A DNA stretch of 64,000 nt. Origin: Devosia epidermidihirudinis (GTDB taxonomy: Bacteria; Pseudomonadota; Alphaproteobacteria; Rhizobiales; Devosiaceae). Below, in pieces: positions 18,644 through 26,960 of the stretch (positions are counted from its first letter, which is position 1; every line of letters begins with the position of its first letter). The position numbers were made by a program, and so were the translations under genes. The notes below the pieces were generated by a model. The model was not told the DNA's origin, searched no databases, and saw only the letters and a program-made list of their open reading frames with translations. The stretch covers positions 55,663 to 119,662 of the forward strand of contig NZ_LANJ01000020.1 in NCBI RefSeq assembly GCF_000971295.1. The letters run 5' to 3'.

Positions 18644-20254
18644 CTACCCGTCAATCCACGTATCTGCCCAATTCGACACCGCCCAACGTGGATTATTCGA
18701 CACATTGTGGACGCTCGTCCGCGCCACCGTGATGAAGCCCCATTCGGCGACGTTGATCAGCGGCAAGTCCTTGGCCACCAGCTCCTGCACTTCGTTGTAA
18801 AGCGCGGTACGTTCTTCCTCGTCCACCGCCACCAGCGCGTCGTCGATCAACGTATCGAGCGCTGGATTGCTGTAGCCGCCCTGATTGGAGAACGGCACGC
18901 CTTCGGCAGTCGCGGTCCGCACCAGAATGGTGGTCGAAATCGCTGGGTCGCCGCGGAACACTGGTGGCGCCACCGCAAGATCGAACGCGTGGTCGGTGTA
19001 AACCGCCTTCTGATGCGCCGCACTATCATTGTTGGCGATCTGCGCGTCGATGCCGACCTCGGCCAGTGCCTGACGAAGATAATCACCGAACTGGCGGGTT
19101 TCGTTGAAGTAAGGCGCAGGCAGCAGCCGCAGCGTAAAGCGATTGCCATCGGCGCCACGGGTATAGCCTGCCTCGTCGAGCAGGGCATTGGCCTTGGCCA
19201 CGTCAAAGTCATACTGCTCGGTTTCGGCGTCGTAGAACTCGGGCGCATTCTGCGGCACGATGCCGGTCGATGCGGTCGCGTAACCAAGGAAGATCGTGTC
19301 GACCACGAACTTCTTGTCGATGGCGTGAGCAATCGCCTGACGTACCTTGAGGTTCGCCAGTTGCTCGGTGCGGTGGTTGATTTCCACCACCAGCTGATAG
19401 GTCAGCCCTTCATAGCCCTTGGAAATAACCTCGATGCCATCTTCTGCGCCAATGCGCTTGAGATCGGCCAGCGGTACGGCCGAGAACGCCGCCAGATGAA
19501 TTTCCTCAGCTTCCAGCGCACTCGCCGCCGCCGCCCGGTCGGGCAGCACGCGATAGAGGATTTCGTCGAGGTTCGGCTCGCCCTCGCCCCAATAGGCCTC
19601 GTTGCGCTTGAGCAGATAGTATTCGCCGGGCTTGTACTCTGCGAATTTGAACGGCCCAGTGCCCACCAGCTGCGCATTAGCCGGGTTCTCGGCAATGTCC
19701 GTGCCGTCATAAAGGTGCTTGGGCAAAACGCTCGTCGTGGCGGGCAGCGCGTTGCGGATCAGCTGGAACGGCGTTGGCTTGGAGAAGCGGAAAATCGCCG
19801 TTAGCGGATCGGGCGTATCGACGCTTTCAAGGTTCGCGAACACAAGGCGACCCAGGTTCTGCAGCGGCTTCCACACATTGAGCGCCGAGAACGCCACGTC
19901 GTCCGAGGTAAACGGCTTGCCGTCATGCCAGGTTACGCCTTCGCGCAACGTGAAAGTTGCCGATAGCCCGTCTTCCGAACCCTCCCACTTCGTGGCGAGG
20001 CGTGGCGCAAGGCCGTTCTCGCCATCAAACGAGGCTTCGGCCAGCGGCTCGATCACCTTGCTGGCAATAAAGAATACGCCGTTGGAGGCGACGATAGCGG
20101 GGTTCAGATTGCGTGGCTCGGAATCTGCGGCAACGATCAGTCGCCCGCCCTTTTTCGCCTCCTGCGCAAATGCGCTACGTGGCAGTGCGGTGGACGCCAG
20201 CAGCGCGGCGCTTGCCCCAAGCAGGGTCCGACGGGAAATCAGGAACTTCGACAT
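18644..20254 (-). CDS. Peptide-type ABC transporter substrate-binding protein (SBP family 5)
   Basis: 536 residues. Start ATG 20254 is preceded by AAGGA at 6 nt; the in-frame TTG at 20260 lies in the spacer. A twin-arginine-like signal (FLISRRTLLGASAALLAS ... SAFA) exports it. The mature protein has the SBP_bac_5 signature (LREGVTWHDGKPFTSDDVAFS) and the domain-II elements VRQAIAHAIDKKFVVD and NALLDEAGYTRG. Family 5 proteins bind peptides, but also opines, nickel, sugars and other solutes. First gene of the operon ending with the aminotransferase and HAD phosphatase; divergent from pdxY with CTAGGC boxes between. Confidence 0.93.
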   Translation of the reverse strand: MSKFLISRRTLLGASAALLASTALPRSAFAQEAKKGGRLIVAADSEPRNLNPAIVASNGVFFIASKVIEPLAEASFDGENGLAPRLATKWEGSEDGLSATFTLREGVTWHDGKPFTSDDVAFSALNVWKPLQNLGRLVFANLESVDTPDPLTAIFRFSKPTPFQLIRNALPATTSVLPKHLYDGTDIAENPANAQLVGTGPFKFAEYKPGEYYLLKRNEAYWGEGEPNLDEILYRVLPDRAAAASALEAEEIHLAAFSAVPLADLKRIGAEDGIEVISKGYEGLTYQLVVEINHRTEQLANLKVRQAIAHAIDKKFVVDTIFLGYATASTGIVPQNAPEFYDAETEQYDFDVAKANALLDEAGYTRGADGNRFTLRLLPAPYFNETRQFGDYLRQALAEVGIDAQIANNDSAAHQKAVYTDHAFDLAVAPPVFRGDPAISTTILVRTATAEGVPFSNQGGYSNPALDTLIDDALVAVDEEERTALYNEVQELVAKDLPLINVAEWGFITVARTSVHNVSNNPRWAVSNWADTWIDG

Positions 20255-20300
20255 TTGCAATCCTTATGCCCTTGTGAGCCTTCGACATTTATCGATTAGT

Positions 20301-20409
20301 CTAGGCCATCGGTCGAGTTAAGCCAGAGATGACTTTCTAGCGTCCGACGCTTAGCCTAGAAAATTCTGCCTGCCCTATTGCTAGGCGCAAAGCGCGCGAT
20401 GCTCTAGGC
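20301..20409. promoter_or_regulatory. Four CTAGGC boxes in the divergent SBP/pdxY promoter region
   Basis: Within the 184-bp divergent region the hexamer CTAGGC occurs at 20301, 20381 and 20404, and inverted (GCCTAG) at 20354-20359. The last two are direct repeats 23 bp apart and end 29 bp before pdxY. A second structure, TTCTAG-N15-CTAGAA with inner GCGTC-C-GACGC, spans about 20335-20361. This density suggests operator sites for a shared regulator, which is not encoded next door. Confidence 0.5.
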
Positions 20410-20438
20410 ATACATTCGCACAACATGAACGGCGTCCG

Positions 20439-21260
20439 ATGAGCATCATTTCCATTCAGTCCCAAGTGATCCATGGCCATGTCGGCAATAGTGCGGCGGT
20501 TTTCCCGCTGCAGCTTGCCGGTTTTGAAGTGGCCGCCGTGCCCACCGTTCTGCTCAGCAATCACCCTGCCTATCCCAGCGTCAAGGGCAGCGTCATGAAT
20601 GCCGACCTCGTGCGCGACCTCTTGGCGGGTCTTGAAGATCGCGGCCTACTCGAAACCGCCCGCGTGTTGATGACCGGCTATATCGGCTCCCCTGAGATCG
20701 CTGCGGTCGTCGTCGACTTCGTCGCCCGCGCCAAGGCGAAAAATCCGAACCTGCTCTATGTCTGTGATCCCGTCATGGGCGATTTCAAACCCGGTTTTTA
20801 CGTCAAGCCGGAAGTGCGCGACGCCATCACCACGCAATTGGTGCCCCTGGCCGACATCATCACACCAAACCGTTTCGAGTTCGATTTCCTCGCGGGGACC
20901 GATGCTGATCTCGTCACCGCCGCCCGCAAGCTGGGCAAGCGGACCATCATCGTCACCGGCAGCGTCGCCGACAACACCCATGTCCAAACCGCCGCCATCG
21001 AGCAATCCGGTGCCTGGAGCGTCACCACGCCCAAACTCACCACCCGTGCCTCTGGCACCGGCGACCTGCTCACCGCGCTCTTCGTCTCCGCCACGCTCAA
21101 AGGCCAATCCACCTCGGAAGCACTCTCCGCCGCCGTCTCCGGCATCTTCGGCGTGTTGCAGGCCACGGTCGCGCAGGATGGCCTAGAACTGGACCTCGTC
21201 CGCCAGTCCAACCTGCTCTACGGCGCACCACAGAGGTTTGAAGCAAGCCCACTCCAGTAG
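20439..21260 (+). CDS. pdxY: Pyridoxal kinase PdxY
   Basis: 273 residues, the usual PdxY length. The ribokinase-fold signatures are clear: N-terminal MSIISIQSQVIHGHVGNSAA with substrate-contacting residues, a VCDPVMGDFKPGFYV loop (DPVMGD), NRFEFDFLAG, and the anion-hole and catalytic Asp motif TRASGTGDLLTALFV near residue 205. It phosphorylates pyridoxal (and pyridoxine or pyridoxamine to a lesser degree) to PLP in B6 salvage. Transcribed away from the importer/aminotransferase operon, with a shared promoter region carrying CTAGGC boxes. Family B repeat follows its stop directly. Confidence 0.93.
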   Translation: MSIISIQSQVIHGHVGNSAAVFPLQLAGFEVAAVPTVLLSNHPAYPSVKGSVMNADLVRDLLAGLEDRGLLETARVLMTGYIGSPEIAAVVVDFVARAKAKNPNLLYVCDPVMGDFKPGFYVKPEVRDAITTQLVPLADIITPNRFEFDFLAGTDADLVTAARKLGKRTIIVTGSVADNTHVQTAAIEQSGAWSVTTPKLTTRASGTGDLLTALFVSATLKGQSTSEALSAAVSGIFGVLQATVAQDGLELDLVRQSNLLYGAPQRFEASPLQ

Positions 21261-21349
21261 ACCTCATCCTGAGCTCGTCGAAGGACGAGGTCGGGGCACC
21301 CAAGCCTCGACGCGCGCGACCTCGTGGTTCGACAGGCGCACCATGAGGT
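21261..21349. repeat. Intergenic palindromic repeat, family B copy 2
   Basis: Starts right after the pdxY stop with ACCTCATCCTGAGCTCGTCG and ends with GACCTCGTGGTTCGACAGGC then CACCATGAGGT. Near copy of 12661-12748. A short family D hairpin follows at 21375-21395. Might double as transcription end for pdxY. Confidence 0.8.
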
Positions 21350-21431
21350 CTCTGCACCACCCCATCAGTCAACTCCCTCCCCCTTGCGGGGAGGGATCAA
21401 GGGTGGGGGTCCCTCCCCACTCACCGAGCCC

Positions 21432-22529
21432 TTACCGCCCGGCTGCCCAGTCCGGGACCCCGGCAGCATCCCGCGCCCCCACAATCGCGTCCGCCAGCCC
21501 CGATGCGATCAGCGGCCCCAGCTTGAAACCGTGCCCCGAACACGCGCTCAGCAACCACCCGGCCCCGCCAATCGGCTCCACCGCAAAGCTCTCGTCCGCG
21601 CTGACCGTGTAGTAGCAGACCTTGCGCTCGAGGATTGTGTAGTCCCCAAACCCGGCGAAGATCGCGTTGGCAGCGCCCAGCACGGCTGCGACGTCTTCAT
21701 CTGTCCCGATCCGATCATCATCGCCATGCCCACGACGCGTAAACACATGGTCACCGATCTTGAGCCGTGTCCCGCCGCGTGGCGGCAGCACATAGGCGCC
21801 GTGCCCGGCCCCCTGATCCACGATAATCGGCGCTTCCGACCAGGCCTTGGCCAGCGCCGCAGGCGGCTCCAGATAGAGCAACAATTGCCGCGACGGCACC
21901 AAGCGATCCGCTGTCTCCGGCAACAGCGACGGCAACCACGCCCCCGCCGCCACCACCACCACATCGGCATCGTGGCGCACGCCATCCGCAACCAGCGTGC
22001 CCGCCTCGGGATCAACTTCGCTCACCCGCGTATGCGGATGCAACTCCACGCCATTTTCACCCACCCAGCGCGCCAGATCGGTCACGATCCTTTGCGCAAA
22101 CAGCATCCCCGAACCGCCCGCTTCGAACGCGCCGATGATCCCATCCCCGCGCAGCATCGGCAGGCGGCTGGCAATCTCGTCACGCCCCAGCTGCCGGTGT
22201 GACACGCCCAGCCGGTCGAGCTCCACGGCACCCCGGGCGTACCATTCATCGTCGGTGCGCGAGACATAGACCATGCCCGTCGGTAGATAGTGCGTCGCCC
22301 CCAGATCTGCCCATAACTGGTCATAGGTCGCGAACGCAGAGGGCATCAAAGCGCCATATCCGGGCATGGAGCCATAGCTGTGTCGCGTGATCCTGTGCTC
22401 GTCGAATGACGACGAAATGGGGTTCGGAATCGCCCCCGCCTCGAACAGCGCCACATCCACTCCGCGCTTGCGCAGCGCCCACGCCAGAGACAGTCCGGCA
22501 ATCCCCGCACCAACGATCGAAACCTTCAC
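21432..22529 (-). CDS. FAD-dependent oxidoreductase, DAO family (sarcosine oxidase-like)
   Basis: 365 residues. Begins with the FAD dinucleotide-binding motif MKVSIVGAGIAGLSLAWALR (GxGxxG) and an acidic residue closing the second strand (LFEAG). Middle part has DADVVVVAAGAWLPSLLP; the C-terminus has the second FAD contact LLSACSGHGFKLGPLIASGLAD, as in monomeric sarcosine oxidase and N-methyl-tryptophan oxidase. Such enzymes oxidise secondary or primary amines of amino acids to imines with release of H2O2. A covalent-flavin cysteine is plausible in KVCYYT near residue 297. It is divergent from the first monooxygenase gene, and the 17-bp palindrome lies between them. Confidence 0.85.
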   Translation of the reverse strand: MKVSIVGAGIAGLSLAWALRKRGVDVALFEAGAIPNPISSSFDEHRITRHSYGSMPGYGALMPSAFATYDQLWADLGATHYLPTGMVYVSRTDDEWYARGAVELDRLGVSHRQLGRDEIASRLPMLRGDGIIGAFEAGGSGMLFAQRIVTDLARWVGENGVELHPHTRVSEVDPEAGTLVADGVRHDADVVVVAAGAWLPSLLPETADRLVPSRQLLLYLEPPAALAKAWSEAPIIVDQGAGHGAYVLPPRGGTRLKIGDHVFTRRGHGDDDRIGTDEDVAAVLGAANAIFAGFGDYTILERKVCYYTVSADESFAVEPIGGAGWLLSACSGHGFKLGPLIASGLADAIVGARDAAGVPDWAAGR

Positions 22530-22662
22530 GTCGCATCTCCCATTTGGCGCGTCGCGAACAAAACCGTCGCCAAGTCGCGCCCCTTTAGTGCCGTCTTGCT
22601 GGCTATCGCGCAGGAACGAAAAAGCCTGCTCTCCGCGCCTCTAACCAGCGGCAACGTGTTTA

Positions 22663-22679
22663 TCTATAAAATTAGTAGA
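22663..22679. promoter_or_regulatory. 17-bp CTA-N9-TAG palindrome, site 1
   Basis: TCTATAAAATTAGTAGA, ending 40 bp before the start of the first flavin monooxygenase gene and in the divergent region with the DAO-type oxidase. Three other sites of the same form are at 26917, 32081 and 32283. The spacing CTA-N9-TAG contains the T-N11-A pattern of LysR-type operators. The TATAAA inside could alternatively be a -10 hexamer. Confidence 0.55.
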
Positions 22680-22719
22680 ATTAAAGCGTGATCCTTTGGC
22701 ATACTGGAAGCGAGCATTC

Positions 22720-23727
22720 ATGACCTATGCACTAAGCGTGTTGGACAAGAGCCCCGTCGTCCGTGGCGAGAGCCCGACTGACGCCCTGAACCGCACTGTC
22801 GCCCTCGCCCGTCGCGCCGAAGCGCTCGGCTACAGCCGCTTCTGGGTGGCTGAACATCACAACACGCCAGACCTCGCCAGCTCATCGCCCGAAGTGCTGC
22901 TGGCCTTCCTCGCCGCCCACACGCGCACCATCCGCATCGGCTCAGGCGGCGTCATGCTGCAGCACTACAGCGCCTATAAGGTTGCCGAGAATTTCAACCT
23001 GCTGGAATCCCTTGCTCCCGGCCGCGTCGATCTCGGTGTCGGCAAGGCTCCCGGCGGCCTGCCCCTCTCCACCAAGGCCCTGCAAGGCAGTCGCGATCTG
23101 GCGAGCCGTCCTGATTTCCCGACCCAGCTGCGCGAGTTGAACAGCTTCCTCGTTACCGATGCCGCCGCGCGACCTGAAGGGCTCGACGCCACACCACGCC
23201 CAACCACGCTGGCCGAAAAGTTTCTCCTCGGCGCCAGCATCGAAAGCGCGGCCCTTGCCGCCGAGCTTGGCTGGAATTTCGTTTTCGCCCGCCATCTCAA
23301 TGGCGATGATGCGACCCTGTCCGCCGCCATCTCCACCTATCGCGATGCCACCGGCAAAACCCCGATTGTCGCCCTTGCTGCCGTCGTCGCCCGCAATGCG
23401 GCCGATGCCAAGGCCCAGGCCGATCAGTTCACCCCGTTCCGCGTCAGCATTCCAAATGGCCAGAGCGTTACCGTGGGCAGCGAGGCGCAGGCCGCCGAAT
23501 ATGCCCGTCAGGCCGGCGTGACCGATTTCACCGTAGAGCGCCGCGCCTCCAATGCGTTGGCAGGCAATGGCCACGACATTGTTGCCGCGCTTGATGACCT
23601 CGCCGGTCGCTACGGCGTCACCGAATTCATTCTCGACTTCGCCAATTCCGGCGACAGCCGCCTTGAAGCCGTCGAACTGGTCGCCGCCGCGCGCCAGGCC
23701 GACCGTCCCACCGCCCTTTCAGCTTGA
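22720..23727 (+). CDS. LLM-class flavin-dependent monooxygenase (MsnO8/CmoO-like)
   Basis: 335 residues from ATG 22720 with GGAAG upstream; a TTG at 22696 is less likely. Luciferase-like TIM barrel: LSVLDKSPVVRGESP at the N-terminus, YSRFWVAEHHNTPDLASSSP (EHH motif), IRIGSGGVMLQHYSAYKVAE and the flavin-contact region LAPGRVDLGVGKAPGGLPL. This pattern is that of the MsnO8-type group that includes B. subtilis YtmO (CmoO). These use reduced FMN and O2 supplied by a reductase or reduced in situ. First gene of a plus-strand run with a second LLM, an M20 deacylase and a GNAT. A role in oxidative C-S cleavage of N-acetyl-S-alkylcysteine is inferred from context. Confidence 0.88.
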   Translation: MTYALSVLDKSPVVRGESPTDALNRTVALARRAEALGYSRFWVAEHHNTPDLASSSPEVLLAFLAAHTRTIRIGSGGVMLQHYSAYKVAENFNLLESLAPGRVDLGVGKAPGGLPLSTKALQGSRDLASRPDFPTQLRELNSFLVTDAAARPEGLDATPRPTTLAEKFLLGASIESAALAAELGWNFVFARHLNGDDATLSAAISTYRDATGKTPIVALAAVVARNAADAKAQADQFTPFRVSIPNGQSVTVGSEAQAAEYARQAGVTDFTVERRASNALAGNGHDIVAALDDLAGRYGVTEFILDFANSGDSRLEAVELVAAARQADRPTALSA

Positions 23728-23744
23728 TTGCACAGGAGCTTCCT

Positions 23745-25079
23745 ATGAGCCAAAAACGCATCCCATTCGGTCTCATGCTGCATGGTCCCGGTGGCCACAT
23801 GAATGCCTGGAAGCATGAAAGCGGTCCGGCCGACGCCAGCGTCAATTTCAAGTTCCTGCTCGAACAGACCCTGCGCGCCGAAGCTGCAGGCATTTCTTTC
23901 GCCTTCGTTGCCGATGGTCTCTACATCAACGAGCAGTCCATCCCCCATTTCCTCAACCGCTTCGAGCCCATCGCCCTGCTCGCCGCCCTGTCCTCGGTCA
24001 CCAGCAAGATCGGCCTCGTCGGCACCCTCTCGACCTCCTACAGCGACCCATTCACCGTCGCCCGCCAGTTCTCCTCCATTGATCTGCTGAGCAATGGCCG
24101 CGCTGGCTGGAACGCCGTGACCTCGCCGCTCGAAGGCTCGGCCCGCAATTACGGTCGTGAGAAGCATCCGGAACACGCTCTGCGCTATGAGATCGCCGCC
24201 GAGCATATCGAGATCGTCAAGGGCCTCTGGGACAGCTGGGACGACGACGCCTTTGTGCGTGACCGCGCCACCGGTCAATTCGTCGATTTCGACAAGCTCC
24301 ACCGCCTCAATTTCAAGGGTAAGTTCCACTCGGCCGAAGGCCCGCTCAACATTCAGCGCTCGCCACAGGGCCAGACCGTGCTGTTCCAGGCTGGCGGCTC
24401 TGCCGATGGCATCGAGCTGGCCGGTCGCCACGCCGACGCGGTCTTCGCCAATTCCACTTCGCTGGCCGAAAACCGCGAGCTGACCCAAAAGCTCAAGCAG
24501 AGCGCCATCGCCCATGGCCGTGGCGCCGACGCCATCAAAATCCTGCCCGGCATTTCGCCAATCGTTGGTTCCACCACCGAAGAAGCCGAGCGCAAGTATC
24601 AGGACATTCGTGGCCTCGTGAACATCAAGGAAGCGCTCAACTATCTGGGCCGCTTCTTCGATCACCACGATTTCAGCCAGTATGATGTCGATGCGCCCTT
24701 CCCCGAGCTGGGCGATCTCGGCTCCAATAACTTCCGCTCCGGCACCGATCGCATCAAGCGTGTCGCCAAGGAAAAGAACCAGACCCTGCGCGAAGTGGCA
24801 TTGGATTCGGCAACCTCGCGCAGCGAGTTCATCGGCACACCAGAACAGGTCGCCGACAAGATCGAAGCCTGGGTCGATGGCGGTGCCGCCGACGGCTTCG
24901 TGCTTGGCTTCCAGGTGTCCGCTGCCGGTCTCGATGATTTCGACAAGCAGGTCCTGCCCATCCTTGAAAAGCGTGGTCGCCACACCCGCGAGCAGATCGG
25001 CGATACCCTGCGCGATCATCTGGAACTCCCGTTCCGCGAGAGCCGCTATGCGCTCGACGACGAAAAGGCTGTTGGTTGA
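23745..25079 (+). CDS. NtaA/SnaA/DszA-family flavin monooxygenase (CmoJ-like)
   Basis: 444 residues from ATG 23745, with AGGAG six or seven bases upstream. Typical long LLM of the NtaA/DszA branch: IPFGLMLHGPGGHMNAWKH, SKIGLVGTLSTSYSDPFTVA, a characteristic GRAGWNAVTSP segment near residue 115, LNIQRSPQGQTVLFQAGGSA near 205 and a C-terminal SRSEFIGTPEQVADKIEAW. Family members oxidise nitrilotriacetate, pristinamycin IIA precursors, dibenzothiophene sulfone or N-acetyl-S-alkylcysteine (YtnJ/CmoJ). FMNH2 must come from a separate reductase, not found here. Placed 17 bp after the first LLM and coupled to the M20 gene (TGATG). Confidence 0.92.
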   Translation: MSQKRIPFGLMLHGPGGHMNAWKHESGPADASVNFKFLLEQTLRAEAAGISFAFVADGLYINEQSIPHFLNRFEPIALLAALSSVTSKIGLVGTLSTSYSDPFTVARQFSSIDLLSNGRAGWNAVTSPLEGSARNYGREKHPEHALRYEIAAEHIEIVKGLWDSWDDDAFVRDRATGQFVDFDKLHRLNFKGKFHSAEGPLNIQRSPQGQTVLFQAGGSADGIELAGRHADAVFANSTSLAENRELTQKLKQSAIAHGRGADAIKILPGISPIVGSTTEEAERKYQDIRGLVNIKEALNYLGRFFDHHDFSQYDVDAPFPELGDLGSNNFRSGTDRIKRVAKEKNQTLREVALDSATSRSEFIGTPEQVADKIEAWVDGGAADGFVLGFQVSAAGLDDFDKQVLPILEKRGRHTREQIGDTLRDHLELPFRESRYALDDEKAVG

Positions 25080-26245
25080 TGAGCACTTCTGCGCCGGTGA
25101 CGGACGAAGACTTCGTCGCCCTCCGCCGCCGGCTGCATGCCGCGCCTGAACTGGCCTACGAGGAGCACCAGACCAGTGCCCTCGTGGCCGAGTACCTGCG
25201 CGAATGGGGCTATGATGTTGTCACTGGCGTCGGCAAAACCGGCGTCGTTGGCACGTTGCGCAACGGCCCGGGCGAGCGTTCGGTCGCCGTCCGCGCCGAC
25301 ATGGATGCCCTCCCCATAGAGGAGGCCACCGGCCTCCCCTATGCCAGCAAGCATCCGGGCAAGATGCACGCCTGCGGCCATGATGGTCACACCACCATTC
25401 TGCTGTCCGCCGCCCGCCAGCTGGCCGAAACCCGCCAGTTTTCCGGCACCCTGCGGCTGATTTTCCAGCCCGCCGAGGAAAACAACAGCGGCGCCCGCAC
25501 CATGATTCAGGATGGGCTCTTTGAGCGCTTCCCGGTCGATGCGGTGTTCGGCCTGCACAATTGGCCCGGCATTCCAACCGGCCAGTTTGCCTTCCTCGAT
25601 GGTCCGGCCATGGCCTCGGTAGATCTCGTCATCATCAAGGTTCAGGGTCGCGGCGGCCACGGCGCCAAGCCACACCAGACAATTGACCCCGTCGTCGCCA
25701 GTGCCGCCATCATCACCGCGTTGCAGACCATCGTCTCGCGCAGTGTGGATCCGCTGGAAATGGCTGTCGTCACCGTCGGCTCCATCCATGGCGGCGTCGC
25801 GCCAAACGTCATTCCCGACTCGGTCGAGTTGCAGCTGACCGTCCGCACCTTCAATGCCGACATTCGCGAGCAGATCCGCCATCGCCTCACCGCCATTGCG
25901 GAAAATCAGGCCGCCAGTTTCGGCGCTACCGCCGAAGTGTTTTACCCGCGCGGCTATCCCGTGCTGGTCAATCACCCAGAAGAAACCGAGTTTGCCCGCC
26001 AGACGGCCCGTCGCCATTTCGGCACCGAGCGCATAGACACCTCGCTCAAGCCGATCACGGCCAGTGAGGATTTTGCCTTCATGCTGGAAAAGCGCCCCGG
26101 CAGCTATCTGTTCCTGGGCAATGGCGACAGCGCCGACCTGCATAACCCGCATTACGACTTCAACGACGCAATCCTGCCCGAAGCTGCGCGCTATTGGGTC
26201 CGGCTCGTCGAGGACTACCTGGCGATCAACACCGCCGCCGCCTGA
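25079..26245 (+). CDS. M20D-family amidohydrolase (N-acyl-amino acid deacylase, SndA/HipO-like)
   Basis: 388 residues. The di-metal ligands of M20D peptidases are all there: Cys and His of KMHACGHDGHTTIL near residue 96, the Glu pair of QPAEENNSGA near 131, HNWPG near 160 and the final His of NPHYDFND near 361. A dimerisation lid domain sits between (VQGRGGHGAKPHQTIDPV). Family members hydrolyse hippurate, indole-acetyl-amino acids or N-acetyl-cysteine conjugates. It overlaps the preceding monooxygenase stop (TGATG), so it is in the same operon; with the GNAT next door it would close an acetylate-oxidise-deacetylate cycle. Confidence 0.92.
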   Translation: MSTSAPVTDEDFVALRRRLHAAPELAYEEHQTSALVAEYLREWGYDVVTGVGKTGVVGTLRNGPGERSVAVRADMDALPIEEATGLPYASKHPGKMHACGHDGHTTILLSAARQLAETRQFSGTLRLIFQPAEENNSGARTMIQDGLFERFPVDAVFGLHNWPGIPTGQFAFLDGPAMASVDLVIIKVQGRGGHGAKPHQTIDPVVASAAIITALQTIVSRSVDPLEMAVVTVGSIHGGVAPNVIPDSVELQLTVRTFNADIREQIRHRLTAIAENQAASFGATAEVFYPRGYPVLVNHPEETEFARQTARRHFGTERIDTSLKPITASEDFAFMLEKRPGSYLFLGNGDSADLHNPHYDFNDAILPEAARYWVRLVEDYLAINTAAA

Positions 26246-26263
26246 CTTTTCGGAGCATGAGAG

Positions 26264-26833
26264 ATGACTGACAGTTTCCTCTACACCACGCCCACCGCCG
26301 AGATTTCCCGTCCGCTGGTCGAACAACTGACCGAGGAATATCAGAACCGCTACGGCACCTATTTCGGCGAAGACTCCAGCGCCGAAATGAACCGCTATCC
26401 GCCCGAGCGCTTTGCTGGTCCGGATGGCGCATTCGTGCTGCTGTTGCGCGACGGCGTGCCGATCGCTGGTGGCGCTTTCATGCGCTATGACGAAAACACA
26501 GCCGAGGTGAAGCGCGTCTGGACTGACAAGAACCACCGTCGCCAGGGTCTGGCGCGACGGATCCTTGCCGAGCTGGAAGCTCAGGCCGAAAGGCAGGGTT
26601 ACACCCGGCTTTACCTCACCACCGGCTTCCGCCAGCCAGAAGCCCGCGACCTTTATCTCGCCAATGGCTACGCTGCCCTGTTCGACGTCGCTGCCGATCC
26701 CGAGATCTACGGCTCCCTGCCCTTCGAAAAATACCTCGCTGGCCCGCCGCCCGGCTACGTCCCTGTGCTGGTGACGCCGCCAGAGGGCGGGTGGAAGCAG
26801 GCCCGCGCGGCCCAGCTCGCCAAGCAGGCTTAG
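26264..26833 (+). CDS. GNAT-family N-acetyltransferase (SnaA-like by context)
   Basis: 189 residues with the acetyl-CoA site VKRVWTDKNHRRQGLARRIL (motif A, R/Q-x-x-G-x-A) near residue 88 and the later strand-helix LYLTTGFRQPEARDLYLANGY. The C-terminal 40 residues extend beyond the minimal GNAT fold. Starts 18 bp after the M20 gene. In Bacillus ytmI- and yxe-type operons a GNAT (SnaA/SnaB) N-acetylates S-substituted cysteines before oxidation; the same order of families here supports an equivalent job, by inference. Last gene before the promoter region of the amino-acid importer. Confidence 0.85.
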   Translation: MTDSFLYTTPTAEISRPLVEQLTEEYQNRYGTYFGEDSSAEMNRYPPERFAGPDGAFVLLLRDGVPIAGGAFMRYDENTAEVKRVWTDKNHRRQGLARRILAELEAQAERQGYTRLYLTTGFRQPEARDLYLANGYAALFDVAADPEIYGSLPFEKYLAGPPPGYVPVLVTPPEGGWKQARAAQLAKQA

Positions 26834-26916
26834 CGCCGTTCTGCCACCCCGTAGGCAAAACAACTCTCGCGGGCAGTAACTTCGAAAAAGCCTCTCATTG
26901 ACGGCAAATCATTAAG

Positions 26917-26933
26917 TCTACAAAATCCATAGA
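26917..26933. promoter_or_regulatory. 17-bp CTA-N9-TAG palindrome, site 2
   Basis: TCTACAAAATCCATAGA, 27 bp before the ATG of the fused ABC permease/ATPase gene. A TTGACG hexamer at 26898 could be a -35 element, which would put a -10 inside the palindrome; binding here would then block or modulate the promoter. Confidence 0.6.
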
Positions 26934-26960
26934 CATTAAATACTCATGTGGAGTGAGTGA

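Noticed and set aside
22530..22719. FMN or SAM riboswitch before the flavin monooxygenase genes
   Set aside because: Leader is short and has none of the conserved elements; only the 17-bp palindrome is seen.
25046..26863. 605-codon minus-strand frame opposite the M20 and GNAT genes
   Set aside because: Long antisense frame typical of GC-rich coding DNA; the plus strand has clear enzyme motifs.
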